In this document: piece by piece, positions 5,675 through 6,160 of the stretch | Position numbering within the stretch: the first letter of the stretch is position 1 | How the letters are laid out: each line of letters opens with the position of its first letter | Source: an uncultured delta proteobacterium | GTDB taxonomy: Bacteria; Desulfobacterota; Syntrophorhabdia; Syntrophorhabdales; Syntrophorhabdaceae | Direction of reading: 5' to 3' | DNA: 6,160 nt | Assembly (NCBI GenBank): GCA_903872255.1 | Contig: CAIQJW010000216.1 | Coordinates: 1 to 6,160 of the forward strand | The notes under the pieces: generated by a model | What the model was told of the DNA's origin: nothing | What the model saw: only the letters and a program-made list of their open reading frames with translations | Databases searched by the model: none | Position numbers and translations under genes: made by a program

Positions 5675-5676
5675 TC
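5656..5676. promoter_or_regulatory. Palindromic operator candidate over the hydrolase -35 box
   Basis: GATTGAC and GTCAATC are perfect 7-bp arms around a 7-base centre (21 bases in total), covering the whole -35 hexamer and part of the spacer. A dimeric repressor bound here would block RNA polymerase. The palindrome partly arises from the TTGACA word itself, but the second arm is not needed for promoter function. The regulator is unknown. Confidence 0.45.
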
Positions 5677-5800
5677 AGAGGTCTCACAAAGACATGCTAC
5701 TCCCGTTATCTTCTTGTCCACCGACATCCGGCAAAAAAGTGGGGAGTTGCCCTGGCCCTAAAGGGTTTCTAGCGGGGATATACCATGGTCCTCGACATGC

Positions 5801-6160
5801 TCATTTCTTTGCTTTTACTGTCAGAACAGATCCAAAAGAATCCAGGATGTTAATATTCATAAAATACTTATCTTTTTCGCATCTTAATACTTGTAATTCG
5901 CAAAGCTTTTGCAAATCCCGCTTCGCAGTTCTCTCTACAACACTTCTAAATATAATGGAAAAAGGTGGGTTATCAAACAGTTCCTTAAAGGATAACGGTT
6001 TGGATTGGGTGAGCATCAGAAATAAGATATCGTATTGTCTTTGATTAATTTCCGAGCTATATCTAAGGGATGAGTAGTAATCCTTTAGTGCCAATCCTCT
6101 AATAATATGAATGATACGATCTTTGATTTCTCTTAGAGATTCCACAAGCCCTCTGGTTAC
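5801..6160 (-). CDS. Winged-helix-like protein, C-terminal part (gene runs off the right edge)
   Basis: The frame is open from the window edge to TGA at 5801-5803, about 119 visible codons. The central part reads INQRQYDILFLMLTQSKP, then SFKELFD, then VVERTAKRDLQKLCELQVL, followed by a short hairpin. This is the pattern of a DeoR- or Fic-associated winged helix: helix 1 after N-x-R-Q, then a recognition helix R-T-A-K-R-D-L-x-K-L. Similar segments close Fic/DOC-family proteins and helix-turn-helix regulators, but no catalytic Fic motif is in view. A GTG at 6143-6145 could start a 114-residue protein, but its GAGGG is only three bases away, so I favour a truncated longer gene. Two 60-base stretches counted by hand are 33-38% GC, against 63% in a comparable stretch of the hydrolase, which suggests a different origin. 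A DNA-binding role is inferred. Confidence 0.62.
   Translation of the reverse strand, partial: VTRGLVESLREIKDRIIHIIRGLALKDYYSSLRYSSEINQRQYDILFLMLTQSKPLSFKELFDNPPFSIIFRSVVERTAKRDLQKLCELQVLRCEKDKYFMNINILDSFGSVLTVKAKK

Noticed and set aside
5733..5760. Possible terminator of the winged-helix gene (T6 on the - strand)
   Set aside because: Only a 3-bp GGG/CCC stem precedes the T-run, which is too weak for an intrinsic terminator.

Overview
The window looks like chromosomal DNA of a Gram-negative, environmental bacterium. The gene style (a two-membrane-segment histidine kinase with a substrate-binding-protein-like sensor, PAS and HisKA_2-type kinase core) recalls Deltaproteobacteria/Desulfobacterota such as the Syntrophobacterales group. 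That placement is inference from protein style only. Most of the window is moderate to high GC. The last ~360 bases are clearly AT-richer.

Layout, left to right. Positions 1-232 (+ strand) hold a compressed series of two-component remnants: the last codons of one histidine kinase, the first ~22 codons of a response-regulator receiver domain in a broken frame, then the last ~35 codons of a second kinase joined directly to it. Converging on these is an intact membrane-bound sensor histidine kinase (365-2548, - strand), whose start is best placed at an internal ATG with a good ribosome binding site. Upstream of it is an unrecognised 181-residue protein (2717-3262, -) with a basic, Ser/Gln-rich N-terminus. 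The 205 bases behind that gene contain a TATAAT box and a strong dyad with 9-bp perfect arms, and end at another kinase C-terminal remnant (3468 to about 3548, -). That remnant touches the stop codon of a large exported serine hydrolase of the beta-lactamase/penicillin-binding-protein fold (3548-5593, -). The hydrolase has its own strong sigma70-like promoter, with a 7-bp-arm palindrome over the -35 box. The right edge (5801-6160, -) carries the C-terminal part of a winged-helix-like protein.

All the intact genes lie on the - strand, but they do not form an obvious pathway. The gaps of about 170-210 bases and the separate promoter candidates argue for individual transcription units. The kinase is an orphan here, since its response regulator is not in the window. 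The most notable feature is the decay of two-component genes: with the intact kinase, four HisKA_2-like C-termini lie within 3.6 kb, three of them represented only by their ends. No CRISPR array, tRNA, rRNA, intact insertion sequence or convincing new defence or biosynthetic system was seen.
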